Part shown: one piece after another, positions 9,386-19,008 of the stretch
Layout of the letters: the number at the start of each line of letters is the position of its first letter
Position numbering within the stretch: position 1 is the first letter of the stretch
Source: Endomicrobium sp.
GTDB taxonomy: Bacteria; Elusimicrobiota; Endomicrobiia; Endomicrobiales; Endomicrobiaceae
Length of the DNA stretch: 23,653 bases
Direction of reading: 5' to 3'
NCBI GenBank assembly: GCA_031278115.1
Contig: JAITKZ010000077.1
Span: 1 to 23,653, forward strand
Notes under the pieces: generated by a model
The model's database searches: none
Told to the model about the DNA's origin: nothing
The model's input: the letters and a program-made list of their open reading frames with translations, nothing else
Translations under genes and position numbers: made by a program

Positions 9386-10733
9386 GTTAAGCGGAGTATT
9401 GGGAAAGCTTATCTTTGGAGATTCTATGGCGGGACAAATTTTCCAAGAATTGTTTGACGCAATGCCTGAGGAGACAAACAAAGAAAGGCTTGAGCAGCTG
9501 GAATTTTTAGCCTCGCGCGGTTTTAATTCTGATAAGCTAATGGAAGCTATTAATCTTTTAAAGTCTGATCCATTAAAATTTAATGACAATATGTTAGAAG
9601 CTTTTAAAATTTTGGGCATTAATATACCTCCTGCAGAAATTAGTTCTTTTATAGAAAATTTTTGTAGAAAATTTGAAATTAGTTTAGAAGATTTTAAATC
9701 TTTGCCGACTCTTATGAAACAATTAGTAGAAGTGCAAACAGCAATAAAAGAAGCACAAAAGAATGGCATTAGTGAACAAGAGAAAACCGAGCTGCAAGGA
9801 TTGGAAGCCATTGATATTGATAAGCGTAGTCCAGAACAATTTCAAAGAATAAATGATCTTAGAAAAAAAGATTTGAATACTCTCAAAGGGAGAGAGGCTA
9901 ACTTAAAGCAGAAGTTAAAAGAAATGAGCACACATTTCAGTTCTGTATTGAAAAAAATATCATCGTCTGATTTAACAAGATTTATTTTGAATGAAGCTGT
10001 TATCTATAAGTTAAAAATAGCGGATCTCAGCGCAGAATTTGCAGTTATTGATAGAGTGGCAATACCTGATAATTTGTCAATTAATGAACAGTTAAATTAT
10101 TTATATGCCTTAGCAGGACTAGCTGCTCTTGGATTAGATATTTCTTTGATTGGAAATCTTACCCAAGATAATATAACAGATCTTATGGAATCAGAGAAAG
10201 TTAAAGGTACTGATAAAATAAAAGGCAAAAAAGAATTAGCCGCAGAATTGCTATTAAATTATGCTTCAGCTGTTACAAATATTCCGGGTAGAGAAAAAGA
10301 TATAATTGCCATTACAGAGATAGTGGTTGAAGTATTTAGAGGTATTGAAGAGAACGACGTAACTGCAAAATCTCTTTTTATGGTGCCGTATGTGAATGTA
10401 GTTGTAAATGCTTCTAAAACTTTAAATATACAAGAAAAAGAATTATTGACTGAAGAATTACAAAATGTTGTTGACAGACTGTTTAATATTGTCGGTAAGC
10501 ATATGGTTGAAAATTTTAAAGATTCTCCGAGATTAAGAGACGCCAGAATTATAGAGCTTGCAAATCTTGGCGTGCCTACAGTTGAAGAGCAAGCTGAGCT
10601 TGACGCTTTTAAACTGAGCGAGGGAGAGATAGGCTTTTTAAAGGGACAGTATTCTCAAGAGACTTTAGCATTGAACAATTATATAAATAGGATAATAGAC
10701 GATGTTATATCAGGGAAGATAACATATTTGTAG
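9351..10733 (+). pseudogene. Giant gene piece 5: helical region with coiled coil
   Basis: The frame is open from the second copy of the 36-bp repeat; the TTG at 9399 used by automatic calling is internal. The piece is strongly charged and predicted helical. It has regular ELFDAMPEE/LEFLASRGF-type helical units at its start, a coiled-coil-like KKDLNTLKGREANLKQKLKE around 9865-9925, and a short apolar patch (YLYALAGLAALGLDISLIG). There is no membrane helix and no motif I recognise. The authentic frame ends near 10715 (DDVISG); the tail KITYL before the TAG is out of frame. It lies between the membrane-prone region and the part leading to the ATPase. Confidence 0.62.
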
Positions 10734-13060
10734 AGGGAAAAATTAACAAAGAAGAAGCTGTTAGATTAAAAGAACAAATATTTTACGTAAGGCAGTCAAT
10801 TGCTCCAACCAGCTATTTTAATATCTCTATAAGCATTCAAGCAAGAATACAAGATTTAACTCCTGCATCTGAAATTACAATTAAAGTTGCCGACGGCAGT
10901 TTTAAGATATTTAAAATTGCAGATATAAAAGAGGTAAAAATAATAGGGCAAGATTTAGGAAGCGCAAGACTAAACTTTACGGTTGACGGCAAAGCAGTAG
11001 AAGGCTCTTTAAAAGGCAATTTAAATTCCCTTTCAGCAAACTCTGAATTTATTAGCGAAGTTATGCCTCAAATGAAAGCTTTACTTGCTGCATCGTTTTT
11101 GAATGATACTGCAATTGTAAAAGCTGGGGTTGTAAACGGTATTGTATTACATTATGCAGGCGCTCAAGTTGAGGCAGCTTTTAGTGAAGTCAATAATGAC
11201 TGGGATCTTGTAAAAGGATCCTTATTGCAACCTGATGGAAGGTTACGGACCGATATTTTTAATGACAAAGGAGAATTGTCGGAAAGTACGAGAAGAATTA
11301 TAACAAATATTCTTGGACCTGATGCTGGCAATAAATTTATTCTTAAAGTTGAAACGATAGCAAAAGAATCTAAAAATTTACAACTGTCCTTTGATAAGGG
11401 AGGTCAGTTAAAAGCAGGCTTTAAAGCAAAAGTTTTGAAAGAACTTGGTAATGATATAGGAAGCAGATTTGTTACTGCAGTTGACGGAAAATACGCCACA
11501 ATTGTCAAAACTTTGTTGTCAAAAGCTTCTTTTGAAGCTGACAGCAGCCTGAAAGTATCTGCAATACACGCGCTTGGACAGCCTGCAGAAGGAATGGTTT
11601 ATTCTTATCTTGCAGTGAGACCTAAATTAAATGATATTTTGGCTAGTAAAGATTTTGAAGACGGTAAAATGGCATTGCAGGACATGATAACAGCTTTTAA
11701 TCAATCTCCTTTAGCTGGGAATCAAGGTTTGATTGAATCTCTTGCCATAAGCTGTATAAGGGTAGAACAGTTAATGACTGTTTACGCTAGCCAACCTGTT
11801 GAACTGCTTAGGACTTTATCTGGAAACTCCGCTCAAGCTCCATTGTCGCAACTGAACAAATTCTCCTTGGATAATGGTGTGGTACAAGTGTCAGATGTAG
11901 ATTTATATATGTTATTACAAGTTGTGGGAAACGCTGGTAAGTTGCCCGGGGCAATACTTGACTTGAAATCATTGCAAAGCGGTAGAAGCGAATTGGAGGG
12001 ATTATCAACAGCTGAGCTTACTGCTAATGCTCTTGCCAATGCCTTTGAGCTTAGTTCAGATAATAAAGCAGCAGTAAAAACAATTTTAGAAAAATCGGAT
12101 TCTATTGTTGGCGGTAAATTGAGTGATAGGGCTAAGTCTGAAATTGCAAGTGTTCTGGCAAGTCAACACGTTGATGCAGTAAAAGTCCAAAAAGTTATAA
12201 GCAATATTGATTCTGTATGCGGGAAAATGGAAGAACTTAGATTAAACCCTGGCAGTAAATTAAATATCGTTGATTTTGCGGCAGCAGGAATGCTTGATGT
12301 GTTGCTTAATTCTCTTAACGTTAATAGGTCAGATCAAGATTTAATCAAAAACACATTATTTAAAGACGGGAGGTTAGTAGCAGAGGTTCAAATTGAAAAT
12401 ATTGATGCTGACTACAGACCTTATATTAATAATTTGCTTCAAACCATAGTGCTGCTTAAAGGCACAGTTTTGTTTTCTGCTGATGGCAGTTTAACCGAGA
12501 CTGCAAAAAATATATTAAAACTTAAATTTCCTGATACTAGTGGCAATTTAGCAGATGCGTTGGAAAAGACTTTTTCCGATAATAGAGCTGTCAGGATGGC
12601 TTTGATAAGTGAGCAGACAAGAGTGAATTCAAAAGCAAATGAAATTAGCAGACTGGAGTCCAGACTGCATTCTCTTTTTGAGAATTCAGGATATTCTGAC
12701 AATGTAGAAGCATTATTACCTCACTTAGAATATTTGCAGAATCCTGACAATCTTACGCGGATACAAGAAATGTTTTCAGGAGTAGGTACCAATGCTACTA
12801 AAGATGAAGTCAGTGCTATTATAGATAGATTTAGCCGCGGAGAGTTTACTCTACTAGATAAAGCTTATTTAAGCCAAGTAGGAATTGTAAATTTTGTAAA
12901 AACATTTTTAGAGGGACAAGTTGCTGAAAGTGTCCCTGATCCTAGTGACGCTAGAAAAATTAAGGTTATAAAATTCGCAGACGGCACTTTGGATCTTTTG
13001 CGCTCTGTGGTGCTTAATATGGAAAAAATGGTTTGCAAGCAGAAGCAGCTAATGTTTTAA
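10716..13060 (+). pseudogene. Giant gene piece 6: alpha/beta and helical region before the ATPase module
   Basis: Coding sense resumes in frame 2 near 10716 (EDNIFVEGKINKEEAVRLKE) and is open through the ATG at 11063, which has no ribosome binding site, to 13060. The first 115 residues look beta-rich (EITIKVADGSFKIFKIAD and RLNFTVDGKAVEG). The rest is mostly helical with repeated short beta motifs of the type LLQPDGRLRT, LSFDKGGQLKAGF, LFKDGRLVAEV and LFSADGSLTET. These could be degenerate internal repeats. Sense is lost at the A6 run 13023-13028, where the frame moves to MEKNGLQAEAANVLK. No known family is recognised. Confidence 0.62.
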
Positions 13061-13173
13061 AGATATTTATGATACAAGCAAATGCAATGGTTAATTATAA
13101 TTTACGACCATCCCAGTCTGAAATGATCGCCCATTTTCAACATAACGACAATGTTGCCGTAGGAATGGGGGGG
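13028..13173 (+). pseudogene. Giant gene piece 7: short bridge carrying the ATPase Q-like motif and start of Walker A
   Basis: Between the A6 lesion and the G7 run the coding sense is in frame 1. It reads NGLQAEAANVLKIFMIQANA, then MVNYNLRPSQSEMIAHFQ and NDNVAVGMGG. This is the segment that normally precedes the nucleotide-binding loop in SecA-like and other superfamily 2 ATPases. It stops at TAA (13177-13179) because of one extra G. With six G instead of seven it runs straight into GGKTISIAIDAVITR in frame 2. The lesion therefore lies within the P-loop itself. Confidence 0.65.
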
Positions 13174-14830
13174 CGGTAAAACAATTTCAATAGCAATAGA
13201 TGCAGTTATTACAAGAGTGTTAATGGGTAGAGATGCCAATATAGAAATATTAGTTGGAAATGAAGATTTAGATAATTATGCGGCTGCTGGTAAAGCGGCA
13301 AGCAAATTATTTGAATCTTTAGGTATGAAGGCTGCCAAAATTGACGATTACAAACCTAAAGGACGTGATACAGATTTGGATGGTCTTAGAGGGATATATA
13401 GTGACCCTGATACTGTTGTCATTATGAGCCCTACCACAAGAGGACATTTAAAGAATGAAGCTATAAGCAAAGGCGGCGCTCAAGGAAAACTTCTCAACGA
13501 TATTCTTAACAGTGTAAAGAGAGTTATTGCAGACGAAATTCATTTGCGGGCGCTTACACGCACTGCATCTGTTATAGGAGGAGATAATAAACCTCCAGAA
13601 ATGTATATGGCCGACAGAGCAGTTGAGATAGGTAATGTTATTAATGCACCTGCTATATACGCCGCAATGCTTGCTGCCGGCAAAAATAGTGTAACAGAAG
13701 AAAAAATTACTATGCCAGAGTTAGGTGAAAACAGAGAGGTTAAAGTATTGCGCTTTAAAACAGAGCAAGAACTTCAAAATGCTTCTCTTCAGGGCGATTG
13801 GATAGCTGCTGTTGGAGAACAGTCGGCATCTTTAAAGGTTAAAATGTCTGATAAGTTAAGAGACGATTTAACTGCAAAAATAAAACCATGGTCTGAAAAA
13901 GACGGTTGCAATTCTGAAGGGTGTTTAAACAGTATAATAATGGGCTTATTTTCTGGTTCTGAGAATGGAGGTATGCAAATATCCTCACAAGATGGGACCG
14001 TGAAACCTGTAGGCTCAACAGGAATACAAGAAAATATGGTTATTAATGACATATACCGTCAACTTGGGTTTGCTTTGAGGATAGGACTAGAAAGACAAAT
14101 AAACGAAAGTGATCTGAAATCCTTTATGCAGAAGTCTACAAAAACAAGTAAAACTAGCATGCAAACGTCATTGGCTGCAATTTATTCAGGTGCCCGTGAT
14201 GTTGTGATGGTAGGAGCTTCAGGAATAGTTGACGGTTTGCAGCAGCTTATAATTAACAGGACAGGTGCTGCTACGGTTTATAATATAACTGGCGAAAAGG
14301 CAGGAGTAGAGATGTTTAAAGCTGCTTGGAATCTTGACGGGAAAGTTGAAACAGGACAAATGAGCATATTGGGACAACAATTAAAAGCTACTCTTGAAAA
14401 TGGAGACTTTAAAGATCTTGATAATTTCTTATTTCTTGCAAAAACTCAAGCTAGTTTTGAGACGATAAGGAAAGCTGTAGAAGAAAACTATGATACATTA
14501 AAAGCTCGTGGAGTTGAAGTATATGAGTTTACAGACAGACAAGGCAAATGGACTGATTCTAAAGGAACTCTTACCCCTAATGAAGAAAGTTTGAGTGTTT
14601 TAGCTGGAAAGACAGAGAAAAAACGTTTGATAATTGCAAACGAAATGGGTGCTACAGGAATAGACTATCAAGGTAATTTCGTAAATGTATTGCTAGATAC
14701 TCATTTGATGAGCGATGCTGATTTGGCTCAGGCATTAAAGAGAACCGGGAGACCTGGTGGACCTAAGAATAGATGGGATACTGTTAGAATAATGGCATAT
14801 AGCGGCGATAAAGTAAAAGTCCAACTAGAT
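13110..14830 (+). other. SecA/DEAD-like ATPase domain of the giant protein
   Basis: This span runs from the pre-Walker helix (LRPSQSEMIAHFQ) to just past motif VI, with the two RecA-like lobes separated by about 300 residues between DEIH and the second-lobe strand NFLFLAKTQ. SecA likewise has a large insertion (the preprotein cross-linking domain) after motif II, which fits the spacing. The Asp-Glu pair of motif II, the Lys-Thr of Walker A, the Gly-Asp of motif V and the Arg pair of motif VI are all present, so the ancestral domain was probably an active ATPase. Confidence 0.68.
13167..13173 (+). other. G7 homopolymer inside the Walker A motif
   Basis: Seven consecutive G residues stand in an AT-rich gene exactly at the codons for GMGGGKT. 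The frame before the run and the frame after it differ by one base. Six G would give an uninterrupted GMGGGKT. Runs of this kind are slippage-prone, so this is either the mutation that broke the ATPase or a reversible on/off switch. Confidence 0.85.
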
Positions 14831-15628
14831 GCGTTTAAGGACAGTGCTATGTTTAGGGAAAGAGCAGTTGAGATGTGGTCCGATACCAATGGTTATATGA
14901 AAGATCCCAATGCTGCAGCATTGTTTGATAAGTTTATAAAATCTGGACAGAAAATTGATTTTTCAAATATGTCGTCTGAGACAATAAAGGAAATGTTGAT
15001 TTTTGTGTCAGACATAAGATCATTGTACGACATAGATGCTTCAATAAGATTTGCTGTAACAGATTCTATAAGGGATAGAATGGTTCTAAGTGTGCTTAGA
15101 GATTTGGTCGCCACAATGCCAGAAGGCGCTGCGCGTGAAGCGGTTCAGGAAGAATTAAATGCTGCTCTTGAATCTCGTGGCAGTTTTGATAGAAGTAATT
15201 TTAGTGTTGAAAGTATGAAAGCTGAAAGCCCTAGAGATGTTGTACTAAAAGCTTTTAACAATGTCAGCGATGAAGTGAAAGACAGATTTGAAAGATTGAA
15301 AGGAGTTCTTGCCGGAGACGAAAATCTTAAAACCCAACTGCGAATTGTTGAAGAACATATGGAAGCCATTAGTTTAGCTCTTGATCCAAGAAGTTATTTT
15401 GGAGGCGAACCTATTATTGATAAAGGACTTTCTTCGGCAGTAGATCTTGTAGAATTTGTAGGCATAATACGCTCTTTTGAACAATATATAATGCCGTTAG
15501 AAACAGTCGTGGACAGTGCCGGCACGTCATCTGCTTCCGAGGCTTTTGCTTCGTCAAGAGCCGAAGCGCCAATAATGGCTGTTCTTCACGATCAATATGC
15601 TCCTGGTTCTGAATACGTAACTACTTAA
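13174..15628 (+). pseudogene. Giant gene piece 8: SecA-like superfamily 2 ATPase module
   Basis: The frame is open from 13174; the GTG at 13217 is internal. Motifs occur in SecA order: Walker A GGKT at the start; motif II VIADEIHLRALTRTASVIGG with DEIH at 13532-13543, resembling SecA's DExD followed by the ARTPLIISG-type strand; VVMVGASG (near 14200, where SecA has a TGMTGTA-type strand); NFLFLAKTQASFETI (near 14420, like the SecA PVLVGTxSIE strand); RLIIANEMGATGIDYQG (14624-14674, like ATNMAGRGTDI); and KRTGRPGGP (14738-14764, like RGRSGRQGDPG with arginine fingers). These motifs indicate an ATP-driven translocase or helicase-fold motor, not housekeeping SecA: the sequence is divergent and lies inside a giant protein. 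A helical tail of about 290 residues follows, and the frame is lost at about 15625. Confidence 0.7.
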
Positions 15629-18605
15629 TGATGCTAATGAAGAAGTTTTAACTGCAAAGGGCAAGCTGTTTATGGATATTCAGCAGCGTTTAAGCTCTAA
15701 AGACAATTCTATGGCATGGTTGATGTTTTTTATGGCAGTGCTTAATTTATTAGGTGTAAATGAAGAACGTAAGAATACATATCTTAACATAAACCCAGAA
15801 AATCCTAAAGAAGTTGCAGCTATGGCAAAAGAGCTGACGGAACTCCTTTGGCAAAACTCAGAATTAGATACCCTTAATAATCTCATGCATGCTTATGATG
15901 ACCTTGGTACTAATGTCAACAGCCTTGTTTTTGATGATCTTGATGCCATAAGGCTCAAGATTAAAGAGAGCAACAAGAATAACGCTACCAACATAAAGGT
16001 TTCTGACACGGATATGTTCACTAGCTTTGCTGGCAATGCAAAAAAAAATAGAATGATAGATGACTTTAAACGTAAAATTGCAAGCGATTCTACGTTGTCA
16101 ATTGATGGTAAGCTTACTCAAAAAGGGAGACTATTTGTAAAAATAGTTGAAGGTTTTATAAACAAAGATGAAGGTTGGCGTGACTTTTTGGCAAACGGAC
16201 CTCTTGGTAAATTTGTTTTGGGCGAAGTGCCAGGGTTAGACATTAGTTTTGACAATCTTAATTTTGAGACATGCGCAAAACTTGCAGACGATATTACTAC
16301 CGCTTTTTGGAAAGCTGATATTTGGGACGCCAGTCAAATTGAGCAATTGTATGGTTGGTATCAAATGACTCCGCCTGATCAAAGAAATGTTATAACGTCG
16401 CTTGCCCAACTGCAGGGTATTTTGACAGCAAGTCACTCATCTGCCAAGAAACAAATGGCTGAACAATATGGAATTACTTTGCCAAGTGCAATGGTAATTG
16501 AGCTTGCAAAATTAGCAAAAGATTTTAATTTCCCTCAAGACATAAAAGGCTATAGCGAAATTTTGACAAATATTGTTGAATGCAATAAAACTGTTGACAT
16601 TATGTTGGCTAAGATGACAGAGATTGGCAATTTAAAATCAAAAGTTAGTACATCGTCACTGCCTCTTATTCTTAGAACAATGGTTGCATCTTTAAAGGCA
16701 ATTCCACATGGTATTATGGGTAAATACCGCATGAGAAAATTACAAGACTCTGTAAGACCTGATATTTCTGAAATTTTTGATCTTTTCCCTAACCTTGTGC
16801 AGCAATTTATAAAGCGCAGCGAAGGTGGTGGGGAAGGCGATAAGGATGTAAATGTAAATGAATTCGCTAAATATATTAAACCTTTAATGTTATTTACTGG
16901 TCTTTCAACTGACAAAACAGATACATCTCTGGACACATTCAATAAGTTTATGTCAGGGTTATCCAGAGAAGATATGGTTAATTTGATTTATGGAAGCGGT
17001 CCTAATTGGAAGAAGATTGGTGTTGTCATAGGTACAGGGTTATTGCTTACTGCAATAACAGTAATTTCCGTTCTTACTGCCCCAATTTCTATTCTTCTCT
17101 TACTATCTATATGTATATGTGTTGGTGTGGCTTTAGCATCTCCGTTTATGGCGAACAGTATTTTGGGATTAATTGGAGTTAAGTTTGATTCAATAAAGAA
17201 GATAGTGGATAGCAATTGGTTTGATAAGCTAAATATAACAGACATAAATAAGTTTGAAAAACTAGAAACAAATACATTTACATTACTAATGGAGTCTGGA
17301 AGTTTGGATGTCAGTAAAAATCTATACGGATTTATAAAAGGTCCTGGAAGATTAAAGGACGCTCTTAACAGCAACCGACCAACGAGGTTTGATCAAGAAA
17401 ATTGGACATTTATTGAAGAATTAAGCCAAGAAGAGAAGATTTTGATTTTGGGCAAGGGTATGGTTAAGAGAATGGATAGTTTAAAAGAACAGTTAATAAA
17501 TCTTTATGCCAATAGACAAGACTATAAAGACAGAGACCCTGATGAAGCAAAACGTAAGAAATTGGTTGCAAAAGAATTTAAGTGGGATATGCTGTCTATC
17601 AGTAAACTTATTTTTGAAGAAAATCCTATGACGCGGGAATTTATAGATTCAGAAGAGTTCAAGAAATTGGCTAAGAATTTGTTTGTAGTAATGTTTAATG
17701 ATTTTAAAGTAGAAAAAAATTACGATGTTCTAATTGAAAGACTTCAAGAGATTTTAAAACAAGAAAATACTCCCGGTGTTGTTGCTGACGACAGGAATAT
17801 TACTATAGATCAATTGGCAGACGATAGATACTTTGACAGCGAAAATAAACTTGCCGATAGAAGCGGTAATTTGGCAAGAATTAGGGACCAAGCCTCTAAA
17901 GACATTCTTCCTGTTGAGGCGAAGATGGATAGAAGTGTGGGTTTAGAGGGGTCCGGAAGAAGACTTGTCGGAAAATTTGGTGAGGGATTTACAAAACCAG
18001 GCGAAATGCAGATTGCTTTGTTAAAAGCATTGTGTTATTTTAAAAATATCGGCGAAATGAAGGATTTTCTTAAGCTGGGCGAAGTAGAAAATGTTGAGGG
18101 TGTGCATATAGTCGGAGAGCTTTCTGACGAGGTTATAGCGCAAGCAGCTTTTAATACATATAAAGAAGCTCTTGACCAGTTTGCGCAAAGAGCTTTGCAA
18201 GAAAACGAATTTAACGAAGTCTTAGAGTTGATAAGAGTTGTTGCAAGCGTTTTAATGATAGTTAAAGATAAGCCTGAGGTAGTTCATATGATAAATGATC
18301 ACAATTATGACGCTATACAACGAGAGATAACCGATATTACTGTAGGCGTAAAAGCTCATGTCTTTGTAGATGTGTTCAAAGGACAAGAGAAAAGTATGGT
18401 TTCTGACGATGGTAAGCTCCTATTTAAAGATATAGATATAAGTAAATTAAAAACAGCATTGGAAAGTAAGGATAATAAAAAAGGCAAGAGAGTGTTATCT
18501 GACAAATTGGAAACATTGATGCCTATGATGAGAGAAAATAAAGTAAGAATTGATGCTTTAACAAGCATACGTCGCAGCGCAAGAGCAGTTGCAGCATCTG
18601 CTTAG
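15627..18605 (+). pseudogene. Giant gene piece 9: C-terminal helical region with a membrane hairpin
   Basis: Coding sense enters frame 3 at about 15627 (NDANEEVLTAKGKLFMDIQQ). The ATG at 15672 has no ribosome binding site and is internal. The roughly 990-residue piece is mainly charged helices. It carries one strongly hydrophobic stretch at about 17011-17175 (VVIGTGLLLTAITVISVL, then APISILLLLSICICVGVALA), long enough for two membrane helices, within an otherwise soluble-looking region. The C-terminus is basic and Ala-rich (RRSARAVAASA). No domain family is recognised. It is the natural end of the giant gene: the stop is followed by non-coding sequence and then by a new ribosome binding site. 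Confidence 0.65.
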
Positions 18606-18644
18606 TTAAAAGTTAGCCTTACTATTTTAAAGCGTCACTAAAAA

Positions 18645-18652
18645 AGGAGAGG
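18645..18652 (+). promoter_or_regulatory. Strong Shine-Dalgarno (AGGAGAGG) before the 51-codon ORF
   Basis: AGGAGAGG lies seven bases before the ATG at 18660. It is one of the best Shine-Dalgarno matches in the window and is the main reason to take the following short ORF seriously. Confidence 0.6.
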
Positions 18653-18659
18653 TGCAATA

Positions 18660-18815
18660 ATGAATTTGAGTGGAAATTGTTGCAGATGTGTAGGTGTTTT
18701 AATAATGTTGATAGGCATAACAACTGGCAATAGTGTGGCGCAAGCTGGAATCGAAGGGACATCATCGGCTAGCAGAGGTCCGATGTTAATGAAAAAAATA
18801 AGAAATAATCTGTAG
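18660..18815 (+). CDS. Putative 51-aa secreted peptide of unknown function
   Basis: The ATG at 18660 follows a strong AGGAGAGG site and opens a 51-codon frame ending in TAG TAG. The N-terminus has three Cys (NCCRC), then a hydrophobic core (VGVLIMLIGI, residues 11-20), then SVAQAG, a good signal peptidase I site after residue 29. A mature peptide of about 22 residues with a basic end (KKIRNNL) would remain. It starts 54 bases after the giant gene's stop and is absent from standard gene calls because of its length. It could be a real small exported peptide, or the surviving 5' end of a lost secreted gene, since the signal-like N-terminus resembles that of the giant gene in kind. I recognise no family. 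Confidence 0.4.
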   Translation: MNLSGNCCRCVGVLIMLIGITTGNSVAQAGIEGTSSASRGPMLMKKIRNNL

Positions 18816-19008
18816 TAGTTGCTTAGTTAAAAATTGTTCCCATTTGGCTTAGAACATAAACGATAAACTCAATTATATAAAATTGAGAGATTAGGCAACG
18901 AAACGAATAGAAAAAGCCTAAAAAGGTGATGTATTGGTATATGGTGGTTTTGGAGATGTTATCTCTAAAGCCACCATATAAATTTAAAAGGTAAACAGGC
19001 TCTACAGT
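18816..19008 (+). other. Non-coding spacer with a series of short hairpins
   Basis: I see no convincing gene here. Possible stem-loops follow one another: TGTTC/GAACA (18835-18856, 12-nt loop), CTCAATT/AATTGAG (18868-18887, 6-nt loop), TTAGGC/GCCTAA (18891-18921, 19-nt loop), and the long inverted repeat at 18938-18980. A 13-base sequence, TGCTTAGTTAAAA, at 18820-18832 also occurs at the end of the giant gene (18599-18611). No tRNA cloverleaf or known riboswitch core is recognised. Confidence 0.35.
18938..18980. repeat. 20-bp inverted repeat forming a strong hairpin
   Basis: Arms 18938-18957 and 18961-18980 pair over all 20 positions, 18 Watson-Crick and 2 G-U, with a three-base loop. On neither strand is it followed by a clear T run, so a classical intrinsic terminator is doubtful. 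It lies between the accessory block and the promoter of the metabolic cluster. It may still end transcription, or stabilise an RNA 3' end, or be an extragenic repeat element. Confidence 0.8.

Larger units (their letters stand above)
3052..18605 (+). pseudogene. Giant gene (about 5,180 codons): C39-like peptidase plus SecA-like ATPase plus membrane segments, broken by multiple frameshifts
   Basis: I read all of this as one ancestral gene. It starts at an ATG with GAGGA at 3041-3045 and ends with a TAG at 18603-18605. Coding sequence runs on across every break, in a shifted frame, with no ribosome binding site or credible new start. Lesions: about 4183 (one base lost), about 8445 (one gained), about 8583 (one lost), 9320-9349 (stops inside a duplication), about 10715 (one lost), 13023-13028 (one A lost), 13167-13173 (one G gained), about 15625 (one base gained). 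Domain order: signal/anchor, charged linker, C39-like peptidase, coiled coil, beta-rich region, Ala/Gly-rich hydrophobic segments, helical region, SecA-like ATPase, membrane hairpin, helical tail. The function is unknown to me. Secretion, effector or export roles are inference. It could be a recent pseudogene, or be expressed through slippage. Confidence 0.8.

Noticed and set aside
9335..9811. 158-codon ORF on the minus strand opposite the giant gene
   Set aside because: Ser/Ile/Leu-rich shadow composition typical of antisense frames in AT-rich genes; no ribosome binding site; the plus strand clearly codes.
13174..15628. Housekeeping secA
   Set aside because: Only the ATPase motifs are SecA-like; sequence is divergent, P-loop is frameshifted, and it is embedded in a much larger reading frame. 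A real secA must be elsewhere.
4449..15674. Treating 4449, 8586, 9399, 11063, 13217 and 15672 as real starts of separate genes
   Set aside because: None has a Shine-Dalgarno at correct spacing; coding sense continues upstream of each in the same or shifted frame, and conserved domains are split at the junctions.
18929..18997. 22-codon ORF after AAAAAGG
   Set aside because: It coincides with the 20-bp inverted repeat; its codons are explained by the hairpin, and it is too short to support.
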